This document shows positions 1 to 9,846 of a stretch of DNA of 64,000 bases, piece after piece. Below the pieces are notes generated by a model, which was not told the origin of the DNA, did no database searches, and saw nothing but the letters and a program-made list of their open reading frames with translations. The position numbers and the translations under genes are program-made. The stretch's first letter is position 1; each line of letters starts with the position of its first letter. The stretch is from Mariniphaga anaerophila (GTDB taxonomy: Bacteria > Bacteroidota > Bacteroidia > Bacteroidales > Prolixibacteraceae), in the NCBI RefSeq assembly GCF_900129025.1, contig NZ_FQUM01000007.1, forward strand, positions 1 to 64,000, in the 5' to 3' direction.

Positions 1-1
1 G

Positions 2-67
2 CTGGAACAGCCAGTTGACGACCTACTCGATCAAAATCAAAATGTCAATGAACTTAGTTTATTTTAA
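2..67 (+). CDS. C-terminal tail of an upstream gene (partial)
   Basis: The first bases read openly in one frame for 21 codons and end in TAA at 65-67. The tail is acidic and Gln/Asn-rich and finishes ELSLF. It lies on the same strand as the giant gene that follows. The fragment is too short to identify a family and could be a chance open frame; the call rests only on the open frame and on its position at the window edge. Confidence 0.3.
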   Translation: MEQPVDDLLDQNQNVNELSLF

Positions 68-123
68 GAGTAAAAAATTTATTGCATCAGTAATAAATTA
101 AGTTCAATTAAAAAAGAAATGCT

Positions 124-3100
124 ATGAGAAAATCATTTACTTGGTTCTTGAGTTTAATGGTACTCCTTACCGCCTTTGCGACCCACGGGTATGCTCAGGA
201 AACACAGGAGACTGTTGAGCTTTTTGCAGAAGGAAATGCCTCGTATTGTTACGATGAGGCGAACGATTACACGGTAACAATCTCAGTACGGGATTTTATT
301 AATTTAAGCGAGTTCGATCTGAACCTGGAATTCAACGACGAAGTTTTTGAGTTTGAAGGGGCTACTGATGCTCACGCTTCTCTTGCTAGTGGAATTTCAG
401 TTTCCGAAGCTGCGGGAGTTGTTAATATTACCTGGTCGGATGATGCTACCACTATAGGAGACAATGTAAGAACAGATGTACTTGTTCTTCATTTTTCTGT
501 TTTGGGCTTTCCTGCTAATGTTGCTACTTCTTTTAGTAGTAATATGGCATGGGGCACAACCGAATTTTGGTATGATATTCCTGGAGATCAGGATTTAGTT
601 AATACAGATATTTCAGTAGGTGGTTCTCTTACGGTTACTGTAGGAATGACCGGTATTGAAACTGTTGTTACTACAGAAACTTGTGCCGGAGGCGATGTTA
701 CTTTGTCTGTAACTGCACCTGATGCAGCATATTACCTGTTTAATGAAGATCCTAATCCTACAAACTGGACAGGTGCTTGGTCAACTTCACCTGATTATGA
801 TGTTGAAGCAGGAGACGTTGTTACTGTTCGCGTAAAAGACGCCAACGGTTGCATTTCTTTGCCTGTTTCGGTAAATGTTCCGGAAACAGTTGAGCCAGTA
901 TCTTTTACTGTTGAAACACAAAACCCGACATGCTACGGAGCAAAAGGTTCTGTTGTTTTCAGTGCAATGGGAGGAACTGCTCCTTATACTTATTATATAT
1001 CTGAAAATGCTGACGGTTCTGACGCTGTAGAAAAATCTAATTTCCAGTTCAATCAGGAACCCGGAACTTATTACGTTGCAGTTCAGGATGCTAACGGTTG
1101 TGCTAATTTGGCCGACGTTGATTATTGGCAGGAAGTTACAATAACAGACGAAAATACAGTTATTACCGGAACTGTTACGGTTACAAATGTTGCTTGTAAT
1201 GGTGACAATAATGGAGAAATTGACGTTGAAATTTTAGAAGACGGTAGTGCAGCAGTAGATGTATACCAGGTTTCTATTGACGGAGGAACTACTTGGGGAA
1301 CTGCCGGAGACTATACATTTGAAGATCTTTCTGCAGATGATTATTCTGTATTTGTAAAAAATAGCAATGGTTGTGTTGTTGAAATCGACACAGATGTTGA
1401 AATAACAGAACCGGATGCTATAACATTCGATATGGAGATTACAGATACATCCTGTGGTGGTACTCCTGACGGGCAAATAGCTGTTACAAATATTGTAGGA
1501 GGAACTGCGCCATACTATGTAGCCATTGTAGAATCCGGAACCGGAATTGAAACTGGCTTGGGTGGTATTCCAACTGCCGGGATTACTTTTAGTGATCTTA
1601 ACCCTACTTATTACAGCCTGACTATTACTGACGCAGCTGGCTGTGTTAAAGAATACGAAAACCCGAATTTGACAGGAAACGTCATTGCTGTGATGTCACC
1701 TGATAATATTCAGTTTAAAGTTGAAGTTACAGATCCTTTATGTGCCGACGGTGATGCAATGGTTGAAGTTGTTAACATAACTGGTGGAACTGGAAGTTAT
1801 GAAATTCTGTTTAATGGTGTTGCTTCTACTGAAGATGAAGTAAACACCTTCGTTTGGGCATATCCTTATGATGCATTGACTGTTACTGTACAGAATACAG
1901 AAGGAGATGCTTGTCCTGTTCCTCAGGATTTTGATGCTGACGATGTTGAAAATCCGCTAGAATTGACTGCTTCAGTTTCAGATGTTTTTGCACCTACTTG
2001 TATCGAAGGAAATGATGGTAATATTTACCTGAACATTTCAGGGGGCACAGAACCATACTATTATTCAATTAATGGAAGTTCCTGGAAAGAAAATACAGAT
2101 GGTCTTGCCATTATTCGCGTGGGAGTTGGAACTCACACCATTACAGTAAAGGATGCCAACAATTGTGAAATTGAACAAGAGATTTCACAGGAAGTTACTA
2201 TGGAAGAAAATGTAATAGATGCAGTTTCTGATAGCAACATCGCTTGTTTTGGTGATAAAGAAGGAACAATTTCTGTAAACTTCACCAGCTGGGCTGATGG
2301 TTTGGATGGAATCGATCCTTTGCGCGGAGTTCAGTACTTTGTTGAAAACGAAGCTGGTCAGGTTAGTTCATTTGGCCCGTCCAATATCGTTGCTGCAGCT
2401 AATGTTACTAAGTTTAACGCAGGAACATACATTGTTTGGGTTGTTGATCAATATACATGTGAATCAAATCGCGTTGAAGTAGAAGTAACTGAAAATCCTG
2501 AATTGTTGATTGACGTTGTTTATACTACAGCTGCATCGTGCTTCAATACATTTGAAGGTACTATCACTGTTCACGCAACAGGTGGAAATGTTCCTGAAGG
2601 AACAATGCTTGAGTATGCTGTTGTAAATAATGAAGCTGCTCTCGGAAATATTGCAGACAATCTTTGGTTGGATTTTGAAACATATAATGATGTAGATTAT
2701 GACCCGGCATTGAGCACTGTAAGTTTTAATGTTGATGGTGGAACATATTGGATTGCAGTTCGTGACGAAGATTGCGACGAAAAATGGTACGGCCCAATCG
2801 AAGTTGAAGGTTACAAAGAATTGTTGGTTGATGAAGATCAGATTACAACAACAGATCCTCTTTGCTTTGAAGGAGAAAACGGTTCTATTACTGTGCCAAT
2901 GAGCGCAGTATCTGGTGGCGCTGGTTCTTATATGTTCACTCTTTTACAGTGGGTTGCCGACGAATGGGTTGCCTTGGAAGATTATACTGATCAGGCAACT
3001 GGTGAATTCTCTAATTTGCCTGCTGGTACTTACGCTGTAATGGTTGAAGATTCGGAAGAGTGCCCGTCTTACACAACTGAAGACGATATTGAATTGGTAG

Positions 3101-6100
3101 AACCTGATGAATTAGAATTTGCAACTGAGTTCCAGCACATGAGGTGTGAAGGAACTAACGATGGTTTAATTACTGTTACAGTTACAGGTGGTACTCCCGG
3201 ATACAGTTACGCAATAAATAATACCAATTCATGGATTCCGTTTGGAAAAGATGCGCTTGGCGATGACTTAACTGTTAAAACTCACATTGCAACAGAAGTA
3301 GGTACATTTGATGTTTACATTAAAGATGCCAATGGATGTATGGCTGGGCCAACTACCGTAACCATTCGTCAGCCAGAAGCATTAGGTGTTAATTTCCTTG
3401 ATAATATAGACGCTACTTGCTACGGAACTCCTAATGGAATAATTAATGTTGAAGGAACAGGCGGTTGGGAAGATTACACTTTCTACGGATTTAAAGTAGA
3501 TGACGGCTCTTGGAGTTCTTCTACAACCTTTGGTGGCTTAGCCGCAGGTGAGCATACATTATATGTAGCTGATTTCTTTAATTACGATTCTGTTGATACT
3601 TTGCAAGACTTGAACTGTGAATATGCTATTCCGTTTGTAATCGGTTCTCCCGATCCAATAACTTACGACGTTGTAGTAGAAGACGTAAGTTGTAAAGACG
3701 GAGCCGATGGTTCATTAACTGTAACTGTTTTGAGTGGCGGAACTCCGTTTGTTGACGAAGATGGAGATGATGACGGATATCTTGTTCGTGTAACAGGTAA
3801 TGCTTACGACGAAACAGTTTATACAGGAGAAGATTTTACACATACTTTTGCTGACCTTGCACATTCTCACTATACAGTTTACATTGAAGATGCAAACGGT
3901 TGTACTCTTGCTCCTACAGTTGGAGATAAAGAAAGTCCATATGTTACAATTGAATCATGGGAAGTTCAGGAACCTGCTACTTACCTGACTTTGGATCCGG
4001 AATGGGTATCAGACGTTACCTGCTTTGACGGAACCGATGGTAAGTTTGTACTTATCGCTGATGGCGGTACCGCTCCTTATAAATACTGGGCTGGTTTGTC
4101 AGTAGAACCTGACGGTCACGTTCTTGTTCCTGAAGCACCTGCTGAAGATTCAGAAGAATGGCAGGAAAGCAATGAATTTAATGTTGGCGCCGGTACCTGG
4201 GTAACCTGGGTAATGGATGCAAACGGATGTATCGTTGGCGGTGAATACGAAAATGGCGTTCCTGTTAACAAATGGCGTGTTAAAGTTAAACAGCCTGATG
4301 CAATCGAATGGGATTTCCTTGCTGGTGAAGGCGGCGTTATTTTCCAAGAACCTACTTGCTTCGGCGAATCAGATGGTAAAATCTATTTGACCAACATTTC
4401 TGGTGGTTCTGGTACATACAACGCACACGTTTGGGGTACTGATGCTGCCGGTGAAGATGTTGATATGACATTCATGGATATTGAGTCTGTAGAAGGTTTC
4501 TATATTTTGGCAGGTATCCCTGCAAGTGATGCGGCTGGATTCTCTGTTACTGTTACAGATGACAATGATTGTATCTCTGAAATTGACGAAATTGTTATTA
4601 CTCAACCTGAACAGGTTACTGTAAGCCTCGAAATCGTAGACGGAACATCTTGCTACGGTTCAGTTGATGCAGTTATCGAAGCTGTTGCTAACGGCGGAAC
4701 AGGAGCAGGAACATACGAATATCAGTTATTGAAAAATGGTGTTGTTCATACTCCATGGCAGGCTGTAGCCAGCTCTTTTATTGTTGAAGTTGGAAATACT
4801 TTCACCGTACAGGTTAGAGACGGAAACGGTTGCGAAGCTTCAGATGAAGAATATCTTGAAACTCCTGAAAAGGTAGAATTCACTTGGCAAAATCTGGCAT
4901 GTGCAGGTACTGAGTTTGCAAAAGTAGGCTTTACTGCTACTGCAACAGAAGGACGCACACTGACTCTTTATTACAAAGAATACGAACAGGTAGATACTTA
5001 TACTGCATATCCTGTTGCATTCGCCGGTGAAGACGTAATGACTCTTATCGTTGACGATGTTTTCCATTTCGATAACGAAGAACTGTTAGACAGACACTAT
5101 GCAGTTTATGTTATGGATAGCGAAGGTTGTGTATCTGGAATGGATACTTTAACTATCGACGCAATTCAAAGTGAAGTTGCTGCAGACTTTGTCCTTACTG
5201 AAAGCACTGAATGCAGTGAAACATACACTGTAACTGTTTCTGGCGGTGTTGGGCCTTATATGCTTACAGCTGCTGATACTTTAGTTAGCGGATGGAGTAA
5301 TGGAATGACTATTACATTGCCACGCGGACAGCACATGCTGAAAGCTATGGATTCACATATGTGTGCCGTAGATTTTAACCCTGAAGTTGTAGGCGAATAT
5401 GTAACACGTCAGGTTGATGCTGAAGCGTTCATCGGTGGATACGAAACTCATTTCGTTGATGAAGAAGCCGGAGTTGACGAAATGTTGACTGCTAGTGAAG
5501 ATCCTTACGTATATACATATATGTTCGGCGACTGTGAAAGAACATTGGAAGTAACAGTTGTTGAAGTTCCAAGACCGTTGACAATTGCTGAAGTACAGGG
5601 AACTGGTTCAGAATCTGAATGGATTGATGAAGTTATCACTGTTACTGGTACTGTTACCGGAGTTGTAGAAGGTGAAGGTTTCTTCATGCAGGATGCTAAT
5701 GCTGCGTGGAGCGGTGTTTGGGTTGCATATGCTAATGCAGCAGACCTGGCCATCGGCGACGGTGTTGCAGTTGCAGGTACAGTTGGTGAAGTATCTTCTG
5801 TTACTACTATCTCTGCTTCTTCTGTTGAAATGGTTGATGCACCGATTGTTGTTGAAGCTGTTGAAGTTGATGCTCCAACCGATGTTGAAAACGAAATGTA
5901 CGAAAGTGTACTCGTTAAAGTAGCTGGTGGCCGTGCTACCGCAGCAAACGAAGCTAACGGCGAATGGACAATTTACTACGAAGCTACAGACGACGTTGTT
6001 GTTAATGATTGGCTTTATGTATTTGTTCCTGCCGAAGGTACATACTACAACGTTACAGGTATTGTTAATACCCGTATGGAAGAATTCAAAATGGAACCAA

Positions 6101-6390
6101 GAATGGAATCTGATATCGTTGACCTCGGTCTGACACCGTCTCCAATTGTTCCTGATGGAGCTGTTGAATTCAGTGTTTACCCGAATCCGTTTAACGAAAG
6201 GATTTTCATTGATAATAATGAAAAAGTGGCCAGAGTTGTTATTAACAACATTGCTGGTCAGCAAGTAATGGACATCGAACATCCAAATCGTGAGATCCGT
6301 ACTGCTAATCTGGTTAGCGGCGTTTACGTAATCAGTTTATATACTGAAGACGGCGTGAGGGCCAAATCAGTTAGGATTGTTAAAAGGTAA
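124..6390 (+). CDS. Giant secreted SprB-repeat adhesin-like protein with T9SS sorting domain
   Basis: This 2088-residue protein is predicted to be exported and attached to or released from the cell surface by the type IX secretion system. Residues 1-24 form a signal peptide ending in GYAQ. Residues about 28-160 look like a cohesin/immunoglobulin-type beta domain. From about 180 to 1760 there are roughly 14-15 SprB-type repeats of 80-110 residues, each opening with a short Cys motif such as PTCYG or SCFN and followed by GGTAPY-like and DANGC-like motifs. Residues about 1818-1930 resemble an OB-fold domain. The last 75 residues are a type A T9SS domain (VYPNPF near 2016, C-terminal VRIVKR). SprB-family proteins act in gliding or adhesion; which applies here is not visible. 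The protein is very acidic and Cys-rich. A terminator follows. Confidence 0.9.
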   Translation: MRKSFTWFLSLMVLLTAFATHGYAQETQETVELFAEGNASYCYDEANDYTVTISVRDFINLSEFDLNLEFNDEVFEFEGATDAHASLASGISVSEAAGVVNITWSDDATTIGDNVRTDVLVLHFSVLGFPANVATSFSSNMAWGTTEFWYDIPGDQDLVNTDISVGGSLTVTVGMTGIETVVTTETCAGGDVTLSVTAPDAAYYLFNEDPNPTNWTGAWSTSPDYDVEAGDVVTVRVKDANGCISLPVSVNVPETVEPVSFTVETQNPTCYGAKGSVVFSAMGGTAPYTYYISENADGSDAVEKSNFQFNQEPGTYYVAVQDANGCANLADVDYWQEVTITDENTVITGTVTVTNVACNGDNNGEIDVEILEDGSAAVDVYQVSIDGGTTWGTAGDYTFEDLSADDYSVFVKNSNGCVVEIDTDVEITEPDAITFDMEITDTSCGGTPDGQIAVTNIVGGTAPYYVAIVESGTGIETGLGGIPTAGITFSDLNPTYYSLTITDAAGCVKEYENPNLTGNVIAVMSPDNIQFKVEVTDPLCADGDAMVEVVNITGGTGSYEILFNGVASTEDEVNTFVWAYPYDALTVTVQNTEGDACPVPQDFDADDVENPLELTASVSDVFAPTCIEGNDGNIYLNISGGTEPYYYSINGSSWKENTDGLAIIRVGVGTHTITVKDANNCEIEQEISQEVTMEENVIDAVSDSNIACFGDKEGTISVNFTSWADGLDGIDPLRGVQYFVENEAGQVSSFGPSNIVAAANVTKFNAGTYIVWVVDQYTCESNRVEVEVTENPELLIDVVYTTAASCFNTFEGTITVHATGGNVPEGTMLEYAVVNNEAALGNIADNLWLDFETYNDVDYDPALSTVSFNVDGGTYWIAVRDEDCDEKWYGPIEVEGYKELLVDEDQITTTDPLCFEGENGSITVPMSAVSGGAGSYMFTLLQWVADEWVALEDYTDQATGEFSNLPAGTYAVMVEDSEECPSYTTEDDIELVEPDELEFATEFQHMRCEGTNDGLITVTVTGGTPGYSYAINNTNSWIPFGKDALGDDLTVKTHIATEVGTFDVYIKDANGCMAGPTTVTIRQPEALGVNFLDNIDATCYGTPNGIINVEGTGGWEDYTFYGFKVDDGSWSSSTTFGGLAAGEHTLYVADFFNYDSVDTLQDLNCEYAIPFVIGSPDPITYDVVVEDVSCKDGADGSLTVTVLSGGTPFVDEDGDDDGYLVRVTGNAYDETVYTGEDFTHTFADLAHSHYTVYIEDANGCTLAPTVGDKESPYVTIESWEVQEPATYLTLDPEWVSDVTCFDGTDGKFVLIADGGTAPYKYWAGLSVEPDGHVLVPEAPAEDSEEWQESNEFNVGAGTWVTWVMDANGCIVGGEYENGVPVNKWRVKVKQPDAIEWDFLAGEGGVIFQEPTCFGESDGKIYLTNISGGSGTYNAHVWGTDAAGEDVDMTFMDIESVEGFYILAGIPASDAAGFSVTVTDDNDCISEIDEIVITQPEQVTVSLEIVDGTSCYGSVDAVIEAVANGGTGAGTYEYQLLKNGVVHTPWQAVASSFIVEVGNTFTVQVRDGNGCEASDEEYLETPEKVEFTWQNLACAGTEFAKVGFTATATEGRTLTLYYKEYEQVDTYTAYPVAFAGEDVMTLIVDDVFHFDNEELLDRHYAVYVMDSEGCVSGMDTLTIDAIQSEVAADFVLTESTECSETYTVTVSGGVGPYMLTAADTLVSGWSNGMTITLPRGQHMLKAMDSHMCAVDFNPEVVGEYVTRQVDAEAFIGGYETHFVDEEAGVDEMLTASEDPYVYTYMFGDCERTLEVTVVEVPRPLTIAEVQGTGSESEWIDEVITVTGTVTGVVEGEGFFMQDANAAWSGVWVAYANAADLAIGDGVAVAGTVGEVSSVTTISASSVEMVDAPIVVEAVEVDAPTDVENEMYESVLVKVAGGRATAANEANGEWTIYYEATDDVVVNDWLYVFVPAEGTYYNVTGIVNTRMEEFKMEPRMESDIVDLGLTPSPIVPDGAVEFSVYPNPFNERIFIDNNEKVARVVINNIAGQQVMDIEHPNREIRTANLVSGVYVISLYTEDGVRAKSVRIVKR

Positions 6391-6407
6391 TACCGAATTG
6401 ATTGATT

Positions 6408-6443
6408 AAAAAAGGGGGGAAGCCACAGCTTTCCCCTTTTTTT
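6408..6443 (+). terminator. Rho-independent terminator after the SprB-repeat gene
   Basis: An A-run and G-run followed by AAGC, a CACA loop, GCTT, a C-run and seven T form a strong hairpin with a U-tract, 18 bases after the stop codon of the giant gene. Confidence 0.8.
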
Positions 6444-6497
6444 ATGCTTTTTTTTCGAGTAGAAGTAGTCTTAAGAGTTTTTCCAGACCACGAGTTT

Positions 6498-6527
6498 TGG
6501 TTAGTTTTGCTTTCAGTTACTTTTGAA
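6498..6527 (+). promoter_or_regulatory. Bacteroidota-type promoter for the nitroreductase gene
   Basis: TTTG at 6498-6501 is followed after 18 bases by TACTTTTG at 6520-6527, which fits the -33/-7 pattern TTTG ... TAnnTTTG of the Bacteroidota housekeeping sigma factor. Initiation would fall a few bases before the ATG at 6539, giving a very short leader. Confidence 0.6.
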
Positions 6528-6538
6528 AATAGATTATC

Positions 6539-7279
6539 ATGGAATTATTAAATCAACACGCAAGTATCCGTAAATTTGAAGATCGAGCGGTAGATCCCAA
6601 AATTCTTGAAAGTATTGTTTATTCAGGGAGTCGTGCTTCTACAACCGGTAATATGCAGCTGTACAGCGTTGTGGCTACACAGGATAAAGAAAATAGGCAA
6701 AGGCTGGCTCCGCTCCACTTTAATCAAAAGGTGGCGTTAGAAGCTCCTGTATTGCTTACGTTTGTTGCCGATTTTAATCGGTTTTCTAAATGGTGCACGC
6801 AGAATTCGGCTGAGCCCGGATATTCCAATTTTCATTCCTTTTTTTCTGCGGCAATAGATGCTTTGCTTGTAGCACAAAATGCCTGTATTGCTGCTGAAAA
6901 TTACGGCTTAGGTATTTGTTACCTGGGAACAACAACTTACAATGCTAAAGAGATTATTGATGTTTTAAAGCTTCCTAAGCTGACTTTCCCGGTAACTACT
7001 GTTGCGATAGGGTATCCGGCAGAAAAGCCCGAATTGACAGACAGAATTCCGCTGAAGGGAATACTGCATAACGAAACTTACCACGATTTTAACGAGGCTG
7101 AAATTGACGAGCTGTATGCGTACAAAGAAAACCTCGAATCGATGAAGCAGTTTGTTCTTGAAAATGGGAAAGAGACGTTAGCGCAGGTTTTTACAGATAT
7201 TAGGTACAAAAAGTCTGATAACGAATTTTTTTCTGCAAAGATGTTGCAGACGATTAAGGAGCAGGGTTTTTCCTTTTGA
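6539..7279 (+). CDS. NAD(P)H-dependent nitroreductase family oxidoreductase (NfsA-like)
   Basis: This is a 246-residue cytoplasmic flavoprotein of the nitroreductase superfamily, which uses FMN and NAD(P)H to reduce nitro compounds, quinones or flavins. The opening MELLNQHASIRKF is the usual start, with the Ser-Ile-Arg-Lys FMN-phosphate contact. The TGNMQLYSVV region, the AALLVAQNAC-like helix (SAAIDALLVAQNA, about 102-114), YGLGICYLGTT and VAIGYPAE follow in family order. The length matches the NfsA/Frp branch. The physiological substrate cannot be read from sequence. The gene stands alone behind its own promoter, and its stop codon abuts the stop of the opposite-strand response regulator with no base between them. 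Confidence 0.85.
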   Translation: MELLNQHASIRKFEDRAVDPKILESIVYSGSRASTTGNMQLYSVVATQDKENRQRLAPLHFNQKVALEAPVLLTFVADFNRFSKWCTQNSAEPGYSNFHSFFSAAIDALLVAQNACIAAENYGLGICYLGTTTYNAKEIIDVLKLPKLTFPVTTVAIGYPAEKPELTDRIPLKGILHNETYHDFNEAEIDELYAYKENLESMKQFVLENGKETLAQVFTDIRYKKSDNEFFSAKMLQTIKEQGFSF

Positions 7280-7996
7280 TTACATGTTTTCGCTAATGAA
7301 TTCCATAAATTCCTGACGGTAGCTGCTTCCTATCGGCAGTCGTTTTTTGTTTACAACAACCGAATTCCCTTCAATGAGCTCAATATTATCCAGAGAAATA
7401 ATGAATGATTTGTGAATTCGGTAAAACTTGTCGGCGGGTAGCATCTCAACTATTTTCTTCATGGAAAGGTTAGCCACTATTTTTTGGGAAGTAAGGTGTA
7501 TCTGGATGTAATCGCCCAGACCTTCGATGAAGCAAATTTCAGCAAAATTGACTTTGTATGTTTTTTTATTCGATTTAATAAAAATGAAGTCAGGTGAATC
7601 AGCTTTCGTTAGCGCTGTCCCTTTTTCCAGATTTTTTAAGCGGAGCAGCTCTTCTGCTTTATAAAAAGCTTTGCAGAACCGTTCGAACCCAAATGGTTTT
7701 TTCAGGTAATCAACCGCGTCCAGTTCAAACCCTTCCAGCGCGTATTCTGAGTAAGCCGTTGTAAATATTACAAGTGGAGCATTTTTTAGATTTTTCAGAA
7801 ATGAAATACCTGAAAGTTTAGGCATGTTAATGTCTAAAAAAATCAGGTCGATTTGTTGATTTTGCAACACCTGGTGCGCACAAATTGCGTCGTTGCATTT
7901 TGCTTCTACTTGTAAATTTGGCAATTTCTTTGCGTATTGTTCAATCACGTTCTGAGCCAGAGGTTCGTCATCCACAACTAAAGCTTTTATTTCCAT
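7280..7996 (-). CDS. LytTR-family response regulator
   Basis: This 238-residue regulator has an N-terminal CheY-like receiver (acidic pocket VVDDEP, phospho-acceptor Asp55 in FLDINMP, Thr in FTTAY, Lys in LKKPF). A C-terminal LytTR DNA-binding domain covers about 135-238, with the typical run NKKTYKV ... IEGLGDYIQIHL ... FYRIHKSFIISL. Its partner kinase gene lies one base upstream on the same strand, so the two form a LytS/LytR-like pair. Such pairs in this phylum regulate envelope, polysaccharide or motility genes; the target here is unknown. Confidence 0.92.
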   Translation of the reverse strand: MEIKALVVDDEPLAQNVIEQYAKKLPNLQVEAKCNDAICAHQVLQNQQIDLIFLDINMPKLSGISFLKNLKNAPLVIFTTAYSEYALEGFELDAVDYLKKPFGFERFCKAFYKAEELLRLKNLEKGTALTKADSPDFIFIKSNKKTYKVNFAEICFIEGLGDYIQIHLTSQKIVANLSMKKIVEMLPADKFYRIHKSFIISLDNIELIEGNSVVVNKKRLPIGSSYRQEFMEFISENM

Positions 7997-7997
7997 T

Positions 7998-9059
7998 TTA
8001 TTTCAGTTTTAAATGAAGCTTTACCGAATGTATCCGGTTTTGATGTTCGATATTGAGCTGGTAGTCGGACGAAGCATATAAATGCTTCAGTCGTTGTTTT
8101 ACGTTCTCAAGCCCTATTCCACTGTTCCTGTTGTTTTTGTTGGGGACAGGTTCGTAGTTGTTCTTAATACTGAACGTTATCCAGTTATCCGACTTAAAAT
8201 CGAAATTGATTTTTATAAAATCGTTGCCCTCTGTTCCGGGTAGTCCATGTTTGAAGGCATTATCAATAAACGGTTCAAAAATCAGGGGGGCGATTTTTCC
8301 GTTTGGTATGGCGCCGAGCGTGGTAATCTGAATGTCGACATCATCGGCAGCACGTATTTTCTGAAGCGCTATGAAGTTATTAACAAACTCGATTTCCTTG
8401 TCAAGTTCAATAAAATTCGCCCTCGATTCGTAAATAATGTGGCGCATTAAATCGGCCAGTTGTAATAGTAGCCCCGGCACTTTTTCTGAATTTGTTAGTG
8501 CAAGAGAGTAAATATTATTCAGGGAGTTAAAAAGAAAGTGTGGATTGAGCTGTCCTTTCAATGTTTTTAGCTCAGCTTCCAGTTTTTGTTGTTCAATTTT
8601 CGCGAGCTTCAGGTTTAAATCCTGCATGGTCAGCCAATCCTTAATAAACTTAAGAAATGATGTAGTTACCACGTAGATAAGTGTCGCCGAAAAAAAGGCG
8701 GCGTGCAGGTTCACATCAAATGAACTAAACCTGATTCCCACGTCCAGAATATTTCGAAGCGGGAATATTAACAGGAAATGGATAAACAGGCTCGAGAAAG
8801 AGAGCAATACAATCAACCAGAAAACGTAAAAAATGTAATTCTTTCGTTTTAGAAATTTCGGAATCAGTACCCAAAGGTTGACGTAAACAGCCAATGCAAA
8901 GCCTACGTTTGTTATGAATGCTTTTGAAAGAATAACCAAATCGAAATGAACCCTGTTTTCGTTGTAGTAAAACAACAACAGGGTCAGGAGCATACTCACA
9001 AACCAGAACCCAATATGAATTGCCGGTTTGATAAGTTTATTTCGTTTGGTATTCGGCAT
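7998..9059 (-). CDS. LytS/YehU-type sensor histidine kinase
   Basis: This is a 353-residue membrane histidine kinase. Four hydrophobic segments occupy about residues 12-155. A coiled linker (LKLAKIEQQKLEAELKTLK) and a His_kinase domain follow, with the phospho-acceptor His in LNPHFLFNSLNNIYSL, an N-box-like segment at FEPFIDNAFKHG and a G-box at NSGIGLENVKQRL. No extracellular sensor domain is apparent, so the input is probably membrane-associated. The start codon overlaps the stop of the upstream glycosyltransferase gene by one base (TGATG), which suggests translational coupling of all three genes. Confidence 0.92.
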   Translation of the reverse strand: MPNTKRNKLIKPAIHIGFWFVSMLLTLLLFYYNENRVHFDLVILSKAFITNVGFALAVYVNLWVLIPKFLKRKNYIFYVFWLIVLLSFSSLFIHFLLIFPLRNILDVGIRFSSFDVNLHAAFFSATLIYVVTTSFLKFIKDWLTMQDLNLKLAKIEQQKLEAELKTLKGQLNPHFLFNSLNNIYSLALTNSEKVPGLLLQLADLMRHIIYESRANFIELDKEIEFVNNFIALQKIRAADDVDIQITTLGAIPNGKIAPLIFEPFIDNAFKHGLPGTEGNDFIKINFDFKSDNWITFSIKNNYEPVPNKNNRNSGIGLENVKQRLKHLYASSDYQLNIEHQNRIHSVKLHLKLK

Positions 9060-9769
9060 CAGATTCGGTCACGTTTGTGTATTAGTTTCCTGTAGTAATA
9101 AAGCAGCGGGTTAGTGTATTTTAAATTTTTCCACGGCCTGCTGGAGTGGGGCAGGTGAAGCACTTCTATTCCTTTTGCCAGGTAATTTATATATCCTGCC
9201 TTTTTCGATTGCCGGCTGATTGTTACATCAAACCAGTCTTTGTTTGCCGATAATTCTTTAAAACTGAATTTTTCCAGAAACTGCAGAGAAATGCACGTGC
9301 AGCAAAAACTCAGGCTATGTGAAGTCTCGATTGTTTTATCGCTTTTGGTTTTCTCAAAAGTATACGGAAAATTGTAGTTCCCTTGTTTGTCAACGGTAAT
9401 TGCGCCCACCATGCCGGCATCTTTTTTCGTGTTAACCAACTGAATTAGCTGCCTCAGCGTATCTGGCTTTACAACAACGTCCGACTCTACAATAATCAGC
9501 GGTTTTCGTTTTTCGATGGCCATGGTTTGTGCCATTTCAAGCACCAGCTTATAGTTGGGCGAAGGCGTGTTGGTAATGTCCTCCAGGTGAATCAGGTTGA
9601 AGTTCAACTGTTGTTGCGCTTCAACCAGCATCTGCCTGGTTTCCTTCTGGCTAAAATCATTGTACACATAATACTCAATGTTGTAGTCCGACTGGCAAAT
9701 TGCATCAATGGTTTCTATTGTGGTTGTCGGGGAGTCCTTTACCGGAGTTATTACAATTGCTTCTGTCAT
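9059..9769 (-). CDS. Family 2-like glycosyltransferase
   Basis: This 236-residue protein opens with TEAIVITPVKDSPTTT, a beta-strand and loop as in GT-A glycosyltransferases. It has an acidic VESDVVV motif near residue 95 in the place of the DxD metal/nucleotide-sugar site. No membrane span is evident. It heads a three-gene unit with the kinase and response regulator, so its product may be tied to the envelope process that the pair controls. Donor and acceptor sugars cannot be inferred. Confidence 0.75.
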   Translation of the reverse strand: MTEAIVITPVKDSPTTTIETIDAICQSDYNIEYYVYNDFSQKETRQMLVEAQQQLNFNLIHLEDITNTPSPNYKLVLEMAQTMAIEKRKPLIIVESDVVVKPDTLRQLIQLVNTKKDAGMVGAITVDKQGNYNFPYTFEKTKSDKTIETSHSLSFCCTCISLQFLEKFSFKELSANKDWFDVTISRQSKKAGYINYLAKGIEVLHLPHSSRPWKNLKYTNPLLYYYRKLIHKRDRI

Positions 9770-9846
9770 TTCAATTTATTCATGATTGCAAAGTTAGGCT
9801 GTCCTTCCGAATAATTTGATTTTTGCCCGATCTTTCTTGAAACGGC

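Noticed and set aside
5608-6282. 224-codon open frame antisense to the end of the SprB-repeat gene
   Set aside because: It mirrors the T/G-rich codon pattern of the real gene, has Asn/Ser/Cys-biased content without a fold, and overlaps the conserved sorting domain.
124-6390. Repeated Cys/DG motifs considered as a DNA repeat array or CRISPR
   Set aside because: The repetition is at protein level with strongly diverged DNA; there are no constant short direct repeats with spacers.
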